Shown one piece after another: positions 12,884 through 24,090 of a stretch of 64,000 nucleotides of DNA. Source of the stretch: Emergomyces orientalis (taxonomy: Eukaryota; Ascomycota; Eurotiomycetes; Onygenales; Ajellomycetaceae); the NCBI GenBank assembly GCA_002110485.1, contig MOWL01000088.1:806001-870000 (forward strand), in the 5' to 3' direction. The notes under the pieces were generated by a model. The model did no database searches. It was not told the origin of the DNA and worked only from the letters and a program-made list of their open reading frames with translations. Numbering within the stretch: position 1 is the first letter of the stretch; the number at the start of each line of letters is the position of its first letter. The position numbers were made by a program, and so were the translations under genes.

Positions 12884-15682
12884 GTTAATTGATGTTGTTG
12901 TGAAAGGGTGTGGAGAGATAGTAGGAGAGCTTGAGCAGAATAGAGGGATTCGGTGAGGAGAACCAAATGTTTTGTAACAAGCCATTAAATGTAGAAAGCT
13001 ACCAACTCCATTGTCTTATCATCGGTTTGGATGAAACGAGGTCGAAAGATGAGTGTCGGGGAGGAATAAACAAGTGCGAGGGCTGGAGATCTAAAGAGAA
13101 AGAATGGAAGGATCACAGAATGGTAGAGCACGCCAAAATCATCAGAGCTAGGCCGCACGGAGTGGACACCCTTCATGGCGGCTCTTGCCAATGCGTCAAT
13201 AACTGACTAGTGGCACCCCCGCTGGGAAACGAACTCTCGGTCAGCCACAAAAGTTTGTCAAAGCAGGCTAGCAGTGATTGGAAAGGGGCACCTGGACGAA
13301 GCGGTTAAATCGTCGAACCAAGCCTTGATGGGAGCTCCATCTACTAGCAATGAAACACCCTGGATTCTGCAAGCTCAAGAAGGTTCGGAGCATGGGGTAA
13401 TTTTGAGGCATCGGTACTGTATCAGTGTCATGGTCCCGCAGCACAATGCAGAAATGTGACAAGGAAGCCATGAAAAATAAAACAGCATGGATAAAAGGCC
13501 TTGGCGATTCATGTCCAAGGGACAAAACAAGACGATCTGGAAGGAAAAGTTGATCAAGCCACTCAGAGGTGTCGTAACGACCTACTAATCCAAAGCAACA
13601 ATACAGCTTGCGACGTCATGTCACCTCTTGTCATGTTCTCTATCCCCTGCAGATTACCCAATTAAGCTGTGATAGTAATCAGGTTTCCGTGCCCGCTGAG
13701 CAACAGCACTCAGTCATCGCTGGCACGAGTGGGGTGACAACAAAGAAGCTGGATCATAGCCCAATCAGAAAGCGCTCAGGAGCCCAGGAGGGCGGTTTTG
13801 GCCAGTCTGCCGAGGATTAGGTTGGAGCTATCGCCAAGCCAAGCATATCCCATAATCGCATGCCCTTGAAGGGACGATTGGCAGCGAACTGTAAATATCC
13901 TGGGCGGAGAATGAAAATTGATCCAGGCTCCCAGGCATTGAGTAAAACCCATGAACAAAAGCTAGCAGGAGACCGTTCGCTCTTTGTATTTGAGTAAATA
14001 CGCCTGGCGTTAGCGCATGGTAAGAATGGGATTGTGAAGGGAAAAGTCCGGGGATGATTGGCTTCATCCCCGCTGGAATACCGATGTCCCATGAACCTGC
14101 TAACCATCTAGGCAAGCTAACCCACTAGTAATTGAATCTTGTATATTCCGTACAGCATAAATATTTCGTTCGAGAGAACCTTGTTTAAGCGACCAGTTAA
14201 AATTCATGGGAATTTATGATTGCGCGTTTTAAGAGGGTAAGTTTGGCACCAGTGACAAAAATCCACATGCGGGACTCTTCCCCCAGGTCAGTCCTCCATA
14301 CTGAGCCATGCCGATATTGACTTGGGCGTAAAGCCACCATAGCGGACTCGGTATTTTTGGTTTTAGTGTGCTCTCTGGAGTATTTTCTAATTCAAACGTG
14401 TATTTCTCGATCGGAACAAGGGCTGACGTTTTAACTTTGGCTTCATCATGAACCCATCACCTCACCTGTCCCGTATCTCAAATGTCGATCTCATTGCTGT
14501 TGGCGTCGCTTCCCCTCTCATTTTTCTCCCCTCGCATTTCTCTCTCAAACCGCCAACCGTCAATATTTTGTTTCTGACGACTTGGATCAACCTAGAGTGC
14601 CTTCTGGGGTCAAAGTGCTTGAAAATGTTCAGCTAGCTGTGGGCGAGGCTGATACCCCCAAGGCTGGCTGAATTGAAAAGAAATATCACAGTTAACTACC
14701 TCGATGGGCAAGATTTGTTCCCAATTTCAACAACTTCTCAGTTGAGTTAGTTGGGAAATAATTCGACCACGGTATGCCCTTACAATCCAGTCTAGGGGTC
14801 TGGTGGAAAATCTCTCGGGCCTCGCGGGATTTGACAGCCAATTCCCATCCTTGGTATTATTCAGAATGGCAACAGGTTCGGTTGACTTTGTGAAGATAAA
14901 GTCTGTGTATTATTCATGACTAGCTGGAATAAACTCGACAGATCACATCTGTGCCGTCCTTGGCTATGCGGTACTTGTAATGCCCCAGGTGGCTTTGGGC
15001 TTGCGGCGCGTCTAAGCTGAACAGTAAAAATGCTGACACCCCAGGTGGAAGAGAACGAGTCGGGTCCACCCGCCACATCCAAACCAAATGACGGTGGACA
15101 CAGAAATCCCGAAAAGCCAATCATTTTCGGTAGCTCACTGCAAACCATGATTGATCTGAAGATATCTTGTGCTACCAACAGCTTGGACCTTGGAATTATG
15201 CGAGAGCTGTGGGAAGGAAACATAATTGTGTAGTCTCAGTATATTCAAAATGCGGTTGGAATGAAAAGGTCAACTTGCGGGCGGTTTTCTCACGTGTTTG
15301 TTGAACTGCTACAATCGAGTATAACTTTGCAACAATGAAATCAAATTTTATGATTCAGCATATTACGGCAACGTTGAAAAAAAAAGTTCTGGAGAGATTA
15401 TATATATATATATGTACACGAGTTCTGATAGTTCGTTGGTTGAGGAATGAGGTGGAAATAATGCAAATAAAAATAATACAACGGAGGCAAAGACGGGGAA
15501 AAATATCATCTATGATGCAGAGCCTTACTTTTCTTCGTCGCTTTTTCCCGTATCCCCCAAGCCATCAACTCCCAAATTTAATTACTTAAAACGCCATTCG
15601 CCATCTCCAATAGCCAGATCTGGGGAAAGGAGGTTAAAAATTAACAGCCAAAAACGTAAACAGGCATATTCTGTGGAACCTA
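12884..15682. other. 2.8-kb stretch without a recognisable gene
   Basis: Promoter side of the Clr5-domain gene and 3' flank of SWR1. Short open frames only. An AT microsatellite-like run lies near 15400-15412. No coding or RNA feature could be supported. Confidence 0.5.
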
Positions 15683-18600
15683 TCACCTATGCCTTTTGAT
15701 TCGATGTTCGTGTCCCCTTCTCGACTTCTTCCTGCTCTTGTCCGGGGGAAGAGCCAAGGGCTCGTCCTTCAGATGCCATTCCATGAAACGCAAGAGATAA
15801 TCGTCAATGTGACCGGATTCTGGCTCTACATCCACCATATCATGTGCAACCTGAGCTGGCGGCGATCCCAGACGTAAGGGAGTATTGGCATTTTCTGCAT
15901 GAGTAACAGATGGTTCGTAGTCCTCGCCTTCCGTTGCCATGGGTGTCCCAACTTGGCTGGGTCCGGGCTGGCCTGGAGTATGTGGGACGCTACCTTCCTC
16001 GAAGTCGCCATCGTCTGCGTGCTCCAACTCCTTCTCCGCGTTCTTCGCGGCATCGATATCTTCTTTATCTTCCGCCTGTTCGAAGGCTCGAGGGGTTCCC
16101 ACAACTTTGGTATCAAGAACTCGGTCCATGGCAGCGCTCGCTTCATCATGCCCATCCACAACAGCGTCTGTTAACATGCCCCGCACATCCACTTTTTGAA
16201 AGTAGTCAGTGGTGAATTCGCCTTCCTGAATAATCACATCGTCGAGCATCCGTTTTTGATTGGCCTTGCGCAGAATGTTGGATTCGATTGTGTATTCAGA
16301 AACGAAGCGATATATATGAACGTCACGGGTCTGACCAATGCGATGACATCTGTCTTGACATTGCTTATCCATTGCAGGGTTCCAATCCAAGTCATAAAAT
16401 ATAACTGTATCAGCCCCTGTCAAATTGATTCCTAAGCCACCTGACCGGCTGGAAAGAATGAAAGCTAGAATACGGGTATCATTGTTGAAACGCTCAGTTA
16501 ACATTTGTCGCTGCTCCACTTTCGTAGCACCATCGAGGCGGAGGTATCGGTGACCATGTATATTGAGAAACTGTTCTAGGATATCAAGCATTTTTGTCAT
16601 TTGCGTAAATATCAAAGCACGGTGGCCGCCTGATTGTAGTTTCCTGAGAAGCTTGTCAAGCTGCTGAAGCTTTCCGCAATCATATTGTAATAGGCGTTTA
16701 TCTGGGAACGCGATGGATAGGCGCATCTGTGCCTCATGAAACGGGTCATAAGTCGGAACCCTTTGCGTTTTGCTGAAGTATCGGGACTCGATTGGTGTCA
16801 AGGCCGCAGCGGTGATGTCTGATGCAACCGCCGCAGGAGTGACGAATGCAAACTTCTGTATGTTGGTTTCCATCACCAAGGACCTTTCGTTTAGGGATAA
16901 AATCATTGAAGCAATGACGGGGGATTGATGCGAAAACCAGTCAATAAGTGAGCGACGTGGCGGTAATCGTTGGGATTTCGGCTGGATGCCAACATTGACG
17001 GTGATGAAATCAATTAAGCTTTTCCCATATACTGGCCGTTGTCCGTGGCGCTTCGACTCGAAATACAGACATCTTTCTAGTTCTTGCATTCTCGTTTTTC
17101 GAGATGCATTCTCCATTGACGTCAGGACCGACTGAACAGAAGATCCATCAAATTCCATACGCCAATTCGTGCGGTTATACTGGCGTTCACGTAGTGCTCT
17201 AAGAGGACCGTAGGCCATGATTCGTGATGTGTCGTCCACAAGTCTCCTGGACGTATTTTCTCTTGATATGGGAGCTAAATTCAAGAAGTCTAAATCTAAC
17301 GTGCTCAAGGGATCCTCCTTCAACAGGCGGCTTCGGACAAATAGCTCTTTGATTTCAAAATCGACTATCGCAGACCTCGGCATCGAAAATGATGTCGTTA
17401 TCGGTCGTGTCTCGAAAAGATCGGGGTGATTACAGACTTTACGCAGTTGCATCAAACAATTGATGATGGAAAGATAATTCCCAGATGCCAATGTTTCTTT
17501 GGTTTGAGCTCTCGACATGAATCCGTCATATAAGTATCGTTGGCGCTTTGATAGTCTGCATGGAACAACATGTTCGAACTTCGCGGGCATTTGTTTCTCC
17601 ACGTCTACTTTAAGACGGCGCAAGATGTAAGGGCGCAGAACAGTGTGTAATTTCGTAACCACCTTTTTGGCTTCATCATCCATGGTTTCCCTCCCGTGTT
17701 CGAGAATTTGCTCCACTGGCCGCCGAAACCATTCGGAGAAGTTTCGAAGATCGGCAAACCCTTCGACGCCTGTGTCACTGCCATCAGATGGCATGAGGAA
17801 GAAGAGAAGAGACCACAGTTCGGTTAGGTTATTTTGAAGCGGCGTGCCAGTTAAAAGAAGTCTTGCTTTAGTTTTAAACGTGAGGAGCGTCTGCCATCGC
17901 TGAGATCGAAAATTCTTGATATTATGTGCTTCATCGAGAACCATGTAATGCCAGTTTCGTCGTTTGAAAGTTTGTTGATCTTGAAGCACAAGCTGGTACG
18001 ATGTAATGCAAACATGCCAGCGGTCGTCGTCCATCCAACCTTTACGCTTCTGCCTTCGTTCTTCTTGTGTGCCATAATATGTTAGGATTTTGAATCCAGG
18101 ACACCACTTTTTGAACTCCATTTCCCAGTTGAGCATTACGCTAGTTGGAACGACTACTAGATGCGGCCCCCATACCTCGTGTTCGACAGCCAAGTGTGCC
18201 AGGAGCGCTATCGTTTGGATAGTTTTGCCGAGACCCATTTCATCCGCAAGAATGCCATTGATATTGCTAGTATATAGACCCGCGAGCCAATCCAGACCAA
18301 AGTGTTGATATTCACGTAATGTCCCACGCAGAAGATGTGGGATGGGCGTTTTGATTGGCAGAGGTGATTTAGAAGCCGAATTATCAATTTGATTCTCGTC
18401 ATGGTCGTTCTGGTTCGGCTCATACGAAGAAACGGATTCAGCTTCTGACGGCTTTGTTGCCACAGTTTCCGGCGAAGGCTCGCTGCTGGCATCTCTACTT
18501 GGTTGAACATTGTTAAGCACTAGAGTATTGTCTTGCTCGATGTTAACATTGTCATCGTTTCGAGCAGGTTCTTGTGGTTCGTGGTCTCCTGTTTCATGTG

Positions 18601-20704
18601 CTGACGGTTGATGTTTTTGTCCATCTGCTTCGCTTGACCCATTGGGGACCAGGAGGACTTCATCGTCATCATCCCTGTCTACTCGGTGTGTTTCGGCAAG
18701 ATCCTGTTCCTGGGAAATGACTCCTTGCTCAGCTTTGTCCATTTTTGTGGTAAAAAACCCCAATAATCCAGGGCCCTCTTCGTCACTGATACTGGCCTCG
18801 TCTTCGTCACTTCCATCTGATAGGGTGCGATTTCCATCACTATCACCCATGTCATCCTCCATGTCCGTCGACTCTTCTTCGCTATCATCGAGAAGTACCG
18901 AATCAACTTCATCCAAGTCTGCGCCACGGTGTCCTGTATCACTCGCAGATGGCGAAAACGGGCGTTCCATTTTGGCGTCCGATTTCAGGTCACGAGAGAC
19001 ATCACGGACAGAGATCGAGGAATCTCGCGACGAACAGTTCGATTTGACATCAATTCCAGTGTTACTCGAGGCAAGATGCGCATATTTAATACGAAGTTCC
19101 TCTGCAGTCAAGCCTTCGTCATCATTAACACCATCATCATCCCCCTCGCTCTCAGATGTCGACATATTACTTTCATTTTCTGTTTCCTCGGCGCTTGATT
19201 CATCCGACTCCGAGCCCGTTTCAACGTCAGACTGGCTGCCCTCGTGTTCAGCATCGTCCGGTCTATCCGGTCTCCTCATTTCAAACAAGAGCGTGGATTG
19301 CTTGATAGCCTTGTTCAGTGCAAGTTGATCCTCTGCCTTTCTCTGCTCCTCCCATCGCGCCAACCGGGCTTTCTCCACTTCCGCACGAACCGCATCAAAC
19401 TGGCGCTGCAAATCCTTAACAAGCTGTTTACGTTTCTGGCGCATTTCTTCCTGTTGTTCCCTTAATATATCTTCTGGGTGCTTATTTCGCTTCCTCCACA
19501 CTTCCGCGCACCATTGAGCAAATAATTTCGCTAGATGTCGATGCTGTTTGCGCTCCTTATCGAGCAATTTCTTAAAATACAAAGCATGGGCGACAAGGTG
19601 GTCTTGGTGGGAGTACTGGGGGGGAGGTTCTTCCGCCGGATCGGTCATGTAACGGGAGCAGCGCTCCTTACTTAGCAGTTGACCGGGTTGGCCCGCTTCC
19701 CAAACCCTTGTTCTCATGCGAGCCTCTGTAAGCGCAGCTTCGGGAGTCGAAAATCCTACTTCATCGTCCGTTGTAGCTTCATTTTCTACCCATTCGCGGA
19801 ATGACGAGTATTTCTTATCCGGTAGAACATGGGATGGATGCTGGGTAGCTAGGGAGGGCATTTTGACTTTAAACCGTAGCCTTGGTAGCTTCTGACCCGA
19901 ATTCCATCCAGCTTCTTGCCGCTCCGCACCCTCAGTTCCCCGGATTCTTCCACTTATATTTGCATTTTTGGCAGCCACTGGCGACATATCCGCAGGCGTA
20001 ACGTGGCCTCGGTGAGAATTTTGAGTACTTTTACCGTTCGGAATGGGGGTAATCGATTTGTTATGGGCGCTAGACGAAGCAAGACTAGGAGCTCGGTTCC
20101 TTGAAGGCCCGCTTTTGGAAACTGAGGTTTGTGGATTATGGTGCTTTGCGAGCGGGGTCCTGGTACTTGGGCTTCGTAGAGAGTCTTTCCTTGGAGATGT
20201 ACTTTCAGTGCCATTAGTAGCGGCTTTCCCCGTGGACAAACGTCTCCCGTTCGATTCAGGATGGGATGCCATCGCGACCAACGGAGAATTACCATGTCTG
20301 GAAACGCGGGTTGGCTTCGACCGATTCACATAGTCCTGGTGGGCAGCACGCGTATGTCTCTTGTCCGACTGAGGGAGTAGGTCAAGCGGCACGACGTTTG
20401 TCCTGGACGACTTCCGCCTGCCGCCTTCGATGAAGGACGTTGGCCCATCAACCGACACGCGCTTCCACGGTGGAGATACTGGGCGTGGCGTAATCCGACC
20501 AGATGAGTCTGCAAGTTTCCGTTTTTTGGACGGTGGTCCCGGGAGGGTATCAGGGTCGTCACTAGGCTCATTAGGAACAAACTCGCCTACAGCGGGATCA
20601 GGAGGCAACTTCGGAGAAGGTGAACCATGAAGTTTGACGTCAGGCTCAGATGCTGCGCTGTCGTGATGATGCTGGGACGTGCCTCGAAGGCTGCCGTTTT
20701 GCAT
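15683..20704 (-). CDS. swr1: SWR1 chromatin-remodelling ATPase
   Basis: Catalytic subunit of the SWR1 complex, which exchanges H2A for H2A.Z in promoter nucleosomes. One uninterrupted exon, 1673 residues, the usual length. Order: a disordered N terminus rich in S, P and basic residues; an HSA domain at about 360-440 (binding site for actin and Arp4); a long acidic serine-rich region at about 480-700; then the split SNF2 ATPase. Lobe 1 has the Walker A motif DEMGLGKTIQT near 820 and the DEAH box VLDEAHNIKNF near 922. Lobe 2 has ALIFTQMTKMLDILEQFL near 1365 and the arginine-finger block CQDRCHRIGQTRDVHIYR near 1455. The insertion between the lobes (about 1080-1360) is the long one typical of the INO80/SWR1 class, where Rvb1/Rvb2 dock. 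The C terminus is basic. It is transcribed divergently from the NDUFB8 gene. No lesion is seen. Confidence 0.98.
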   Translation of the reverse strand: MQNGSLRGTSQHHHDSAASEPDVKLHGSPSPKLPPDPAVGEFVPNEPSDDPDTLPGPPSKKRKLADSSGRITPRPVSPPWKRVSVDGPTSFIEGGRRKSSRTNVVPLDLLPQSDKRHTRAAHQDYVNRSKPTRVSRHGNSPLVAMASHPESNGRRLSTGKAATNGTESTSPRKDSLRSPSTRTPLAKHHNPQTSVSKSGPSRNRAPSLASSSAHNKSITPIPNGKSTQNSHRGHVTPADMSPVAAKNANISGRIRGTEGAERQEAGWNSGQKLPRLRFKVKMPSLATQHPSHVLPDKKYSSFREWVENEATTDDEVGFSTPEAALTEARMRTRVWEAGQPGQLLSKERCSRYMTDPAEEPPPQYSHQDHLVAHALYFKKLLDKERKQHRHLAKLFAQWCAEVWRKRNKHPEDILREQQEEMRQKRKQLVKDLQRQFDAVRAEVEKARLARWEEQRKAEDQLALNKAIKQSTLLFEMRRPDRPDDAEHEGSQSDVETGSESDESSAEETENESNMSTSESEGDDDGVNDDEGLTAEELRIKYAHLASSNTGIDVKSNCSSRDSSISVRDVSRDLKSDAKMERPFSPSASDTGHRGADLDEVDSVLLDDSEEESTDMEDDMGDSDGNRTLSDGSDEDEASISDEEGPGLLGFFTTKMDKAEQGVISQEQDLAETHRVDRDDDDEVLLVPNGSSEADGQKHQPSAHETGDHEPQEPARNDDNVNIEQDNTLVLNNVQPSRDASSEPSPETVATKPSEAESVSSYEPNQNDHDENQIDNSASKSPLPIKTPIPHLLRGTLREYQHFGLDWLAGLYTSNINGILADEMGLGKTIQTIALLAHLAVEHEVWGPHLVVVPTSVMLNWEMEFKKWCPGFKILTYYGTQEERRQKRKGWMDDDRWHVCITSYQLVLQDQQTFKRRNWHYMVLDEAHNIKNFRSQRWQTLLTFKTKARLLLTGTPLQNNLTELWSLLFFLMPSDGSDTGVEGFADLRNFSEWFRRPVEQILEHGRETMDDEAKKVVTKLHTVLRPYILRRLKVDVEKQMPAKFEHVVPCRLSKRQRYLYDGFMSRAQTKETLASGNYLSIINCLMQLRKVCNHPDLFETRPITTSFSMPRSAIVDFEIKELFVRSRLLKEDPLSTLDLDFLNLAPISRENTSRRLVDDTSRIMAYGPLRALRERQYNRTNWRMEFDGSSVQSVLTSMENASRKTRMQELERCLYFESKRHGQRPVYGKSLIDFITVNVGIQPKSQRLPPRRSLIDWFSHQSPVIASMILSLNERSLVMETNIQKFAFVTPAAVASDITAAALTPIESRYFSKTQRVPTYDPFHEAQMRLSIAFPDKRLLQYDCGKLQQLDKLLRKLQSGGHRALIFTQMTKMLDILEQFLNIHGHRYLRLDGATKVEQRQMLTERFNNDTRILAFILSSRSGGLGINLTGADTVIFYDLDWNPAMDKQCQDRCHRIGQTRDVHIYRFVSEYTIESNILRKANQKRMLDDVIIQEGEFTTDYFQKVDVRGMLTDAVVDGHDEASAAMDRVLDTKVVGTPRAFEQAEDKEDIDAAKNAEKELEHADDGDFEEGSVPHTPGQPGPSQVGTPMATEGEDYEPSVTHAENANTPLRLGSPPAQVAHDMVDVEPESGHIDDYLLRFMEWHLKDEPLALPPDKSRKKSRRGHEHRIKRHR

Positions 20705-21187
20705 TTCTTGTTAGCTTAAGCACAGGGGCGCAAACAAGCAGCAGACCCCAACGATCCCAACGAAAACGCGTTCAAAATGCGCGAATGTACCATCAATCGA
20801 TAGCTTGGCTCTCATCAAGGTGATACGTAAAATTTGGCATCGTTGTCGGCAAATTTGTGTTGCTGGTGACAGGAAAATAAGTTGCGTTGATGTATTGCGA
20901 TACAAGTGGTTTTTCCAAGACTCGCGAGGCAAATTTCCTTCTGATCACGCTTACGTAACTGTCACCTGACCGCCCGCCAAATCGAGCCAAACCACTTCCG
21001 GACATATCGCTCTTCACCTTGGAACGTATATCATCTGTACCATCGCATCCTGTAGCTCGCGTTGCAGGACCCCAGCGTCTTGACTTTGTCTAGATCCCGT
21101 TTTACGAGTTGCCGAGCGAACCTCTACCGTGCGTAATACTTAACCCAAATACCATTGACGCCGTAGCTAACTTCCCCGGACGTTTAG
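20705..21187. promoter_or_regulatory. shared divergent promoter, SWR1 / NDUFB8
   Basis: The 483 bases between the start codons of SWR1 (minus) and the complex I subunit gene (plus) must contain both promoters and both leaders. No obvious TATA box is seen. Start sites cannot be placed from sequence alone. Confidence 0.6.
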
Positions 21188-21779
21188 ATGTTGTCGAGGC
21201 AATTTACGGCGGCAGTAAAACTGCCATCTCGAGCAGTTTGCCAGCTCGCCCGCCCCCATGCCTCCGTCTCCCAAATTCGATTTGCCTCTCAGCCCGCCGC
21301 CGAAGACCCAGAGATGGTGGGTTGCCAATATGATTTTCCCTCGTCTGCTTGAGCTGATAATAGTACCTTTCCAGAACAACAACTACTACAACCCTCCGGG
21401 CCAGAAACGCCAATTTCGCGACCCGAACGGCGACTGGTGGGATAAGCAGGACCGGAGAAACTTTGGAGAGCCTGTCCATGAAGACAATGATATCTTAACT
21501 ATACTTTCCACGGAAAAATATACGCACTTCAAACCAGCCAAAGGTTTCTTTTTATTGGGATGCGCTGGTAGCTTTGTCCTGATCCTCAGCGGAATTGTCA
21601 GCATTTGCTACCCCGACAAACCAAGTGTCCCACGCACATTCCCAGGCGGGTTAGAAAGGGAGCTTGGAGGACCCAGCACTGTTCAGGTAGGTTTTGAAAC
21701 TTCCTTTACTCAACCATTTACTGCTCCAGGAAGTTGACTCTCTCTGAAGGCTCGCGCTCCAGGAGAAGACAAATGGTGA
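21188..21779 (+). CDS. mitochondrial complex I subunit NDUFB8-like (about 20 kDa)
   Basis: Accessory subunit of the membrane arm of NADH:ubiquinone oxidoreductase. Three exons: 21188-21316, 21375-21686, 21750-21779; 156 residues. Exon 1 encodes an arginine-bearing, acid-free leader (MLSRQFTAAVKLPSRAVCQL), a typical mitochondrial presequence, ending in DPEM before the splice. Exon 2 gives NNNYYNPPGQKRQFRDP, then the family signature DWWDKQDRRNFGEPVHEDND, which matches the RLNWGEPMH-type block of animal NDUFB8. A single membrane helix follows (GFFLLGCAGSFVLILSGIVS), then the conserved PDKPSVPRTFPGGLERELGG. Intron 1 (58 bases) has a GCTGAT branch site. The last intron is less certain: the chosen acceptor gives ARAPGEDKW, and an alternative 21 bases earlier gives EVDSL. 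The upstream open frame starting at 21109 is out of frame and rejected. Confidence 0.9.
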
Positions 21780-24042
21780 TTTTGGTTGCTACCATTGTAT
21801 TTGATTTAAATGTAAATAAGCAGTATTTATATAATGGCGTCCAACAAATAATTGTTTTGATGTTGTTTGCCTTTCAGTGAGAAACGAAATTGAGTATCTC
21901 AACCCTCAGCCCCATTTGACTTCGTAATCCACACACCATGCATGACAGCCTATACTGTTAAAAGCAAAGTTGACGCTACGCAGTATGTGCAACACAACAT
22001 ATGACCTGCACAAATCTATCTCCTATATATTGTGCCCGTAGCTACCCTGCTGTCAAGGATGGAGTCCCAGCCTTACGTTGTCACTTTCCTGGTAATGTAG
22101 TTAACTGCGTTACAGTGATGGGCGCCTATGATTCTTGTTGAGAAATGTATCACTTTTTATTGACATCGGATTGTTTGAACCCTCATTATAAGACAAAAAC
22201 AACCACAAAAAAAAGTTTACTGCTTAACCATTGATCTAAATACATAATTTAACTTCACACATGCTGTATATCATGCCGGTCGTTCTGGTGGATGATAACA
22301 GCCATGCTGATATTGTACAGCACATGTACAAGCACTGGTTGGCTTCTCTTCCCTGCTGGAGTAGATCTGGAAGTACCCAACTTTGGTCGACAGGCTCAAA
22401 CCATTGCCAAAAGATCTCCTTCGATCGCCTGGAAATTATGGAACAAATATTCTTGCTCCCGGTAAACACAGAATTGATCCGGATATCTGAAACTTGGGAC
22501 CTTGGGGGGAAGAAAGTATGGGTCTTTAGGCACTAGAGTGGCCCAGTATTCCTGTAGCTAGAGCATCTCATATAGGAATGGAATGATTGAGTCGCCTCAA
22601 TAAACGGCAGTGAATACCTGGGAGGCAGGGAGAGCTCGTTGAGATTTTTGGTGTCAATTCGCGGTGCTAGTTATGTCAAATCAACTGACAATATAGGCCT
22701 AACTGCATAGAGTCAAGCTTTTCCACCTTGACAGGCTCACCACCCGCCCTCAGGTTTGTTATCTCCGAATAGAAAGAGTAAATGGTGGGAGGCTCTCTCT
22801 TGCAGAATGGATCAATGTTGAAATCCAAGCGACGAACTCCTCGCTATTCAGTACTGAGAAAAACCTATCACTCAAGTTATATTCCGATGGATCACTCTTA
22901 ATCACTCATTATTTTTTGGCCAACGCAACCCAAAATCACCTGCGATTGAAGAATGCTCAACACCTTTGAAAAGTAAAATGACACTCAGTATCACAAGCTG
23001 GTTGTTAATGCCATGCGTCTGAGGGCTCATCGCGCGCTGTAAAGTCCAGAAACAATTGGTAGGTGTTAAAGGGATAGAACTCTTCAACTAGAGACTCGAG
23101 CGCATTTCCCCAGGCGAGTAAGCAGGGCTTTTAAAATGTTCCAGCTGCGACATCAACTATCTTTCTATCAGCAAGACTGCGACTAAAATTCGATGATGTG
23201 CGGCTGATGGACTGATTTGAGAGTCCGGGAGACTTCATTTCTGCTAGCCAGCACAACAAGAAAATCTCTCAATCGCTTGAAATCGATAAAGATCGAGGAT
23301 GTTGGAGAGCAGAATGGGTGACAACAAGGCGAGGAGGCGTAGTGGAGATGAAGCATGGTGACGATATCCGAAGCAGCATGGCTCCCGCACTAGTTGAACC
23401 AGGATAACATTGGCGGCACCCAGATTTTTCTAAAGTGTAGTTTACGGAGTAATACTGTAGGATGCATCTGTAGGTTGGATGCGCCTGAAACCATGCCCCG
23501 GTCTTCCCCCACCATCAAACAACGAGATAAATACGGATAAACCTACCATCGGTAATTACCAGCATAACATTGCCTGGGGGATAACCAGAGAATTTCGTTT
23601 GCTCGAAGCTTGCAAAAACACTTTTCGCCTTCTACAGTCACTCGGGCTGCTGCCAAGTCACCAGACCAACAACCTTCGAATCTTCTGTCCGCGCCACTGG
23701 CGTAAGCAACGCGATTCTCAGTTCCTCAGTTCCAGAGTCAGTCCCCGATCTAGCCTGAATACGAATGATCCAGCTGGCCTGTCCTTTTTAAGTACTCAGA
23801 GTCTCCCACCGTTTACTTATATTCTCCTATCAGCCATCAACCCGAGGTTGTCCAGCATATTTAACACGCGTTCTCAACTGGCGCACAGTGGAACTCGAAC
23901 AACCCCATCGATCACAGAATAACAAGGACATTGTTATTCTCTTCCTGCAGACTAAGCTCCTTCTGCAGAACTCCATGAAGATATCTCTTTTCTGGCGTCG
24001 CTCAGCTACCTCCTGCTTCGGATAGAGATAAAGGGCAAACAC
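21780..24042. other. 2.3-kb intergenic stretch
   Basis: 3' flank of the NDUFB8 gene followed by the promoter and leader of the Munc13-like gene. No further gene could be supported. A GA/CT-poor, mixed-composition region with only short frames. Confidence 0.5.
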
Positions 24043-24090
24043 ATGCTAAGGTCTCATGTCGACGGCATCCTCACGTTCTCGCGGCTTTAG
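24043..24090 (+). promoter_or_regulatory. upstream ORF overlapping the Munc13-like start codon
   Basis: An ATG at 24043 opens a 15-codon frame ending at the TAG at 24088-24090. It begins 13 bases before the main ATG at 24056 and ends 32 bases after it, in another frame. If the transcript includes it, ribosomes starting here would miss the main start, so it could lower translation. Transcript ends are not known. Confidence 0.5.

Noticed and set aside
18642..19328. 228-residue plus-strand ORF rich in serine
   Set aside because: Antisense shadow of the acidic and serine-rich region of SWR1; no motif of its own.
21109..21333. 74-residue ORF overlapping NDUFB8 exon 1
   Set aside because: Wrong frame; the frame from 21188 gives a mitochondrial presequence and joins exon 2 in phase.
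23870..23920. tRNA-like TTCGA element on the minus strand
   Set aside because: The bases around it do not pair as a T stem.
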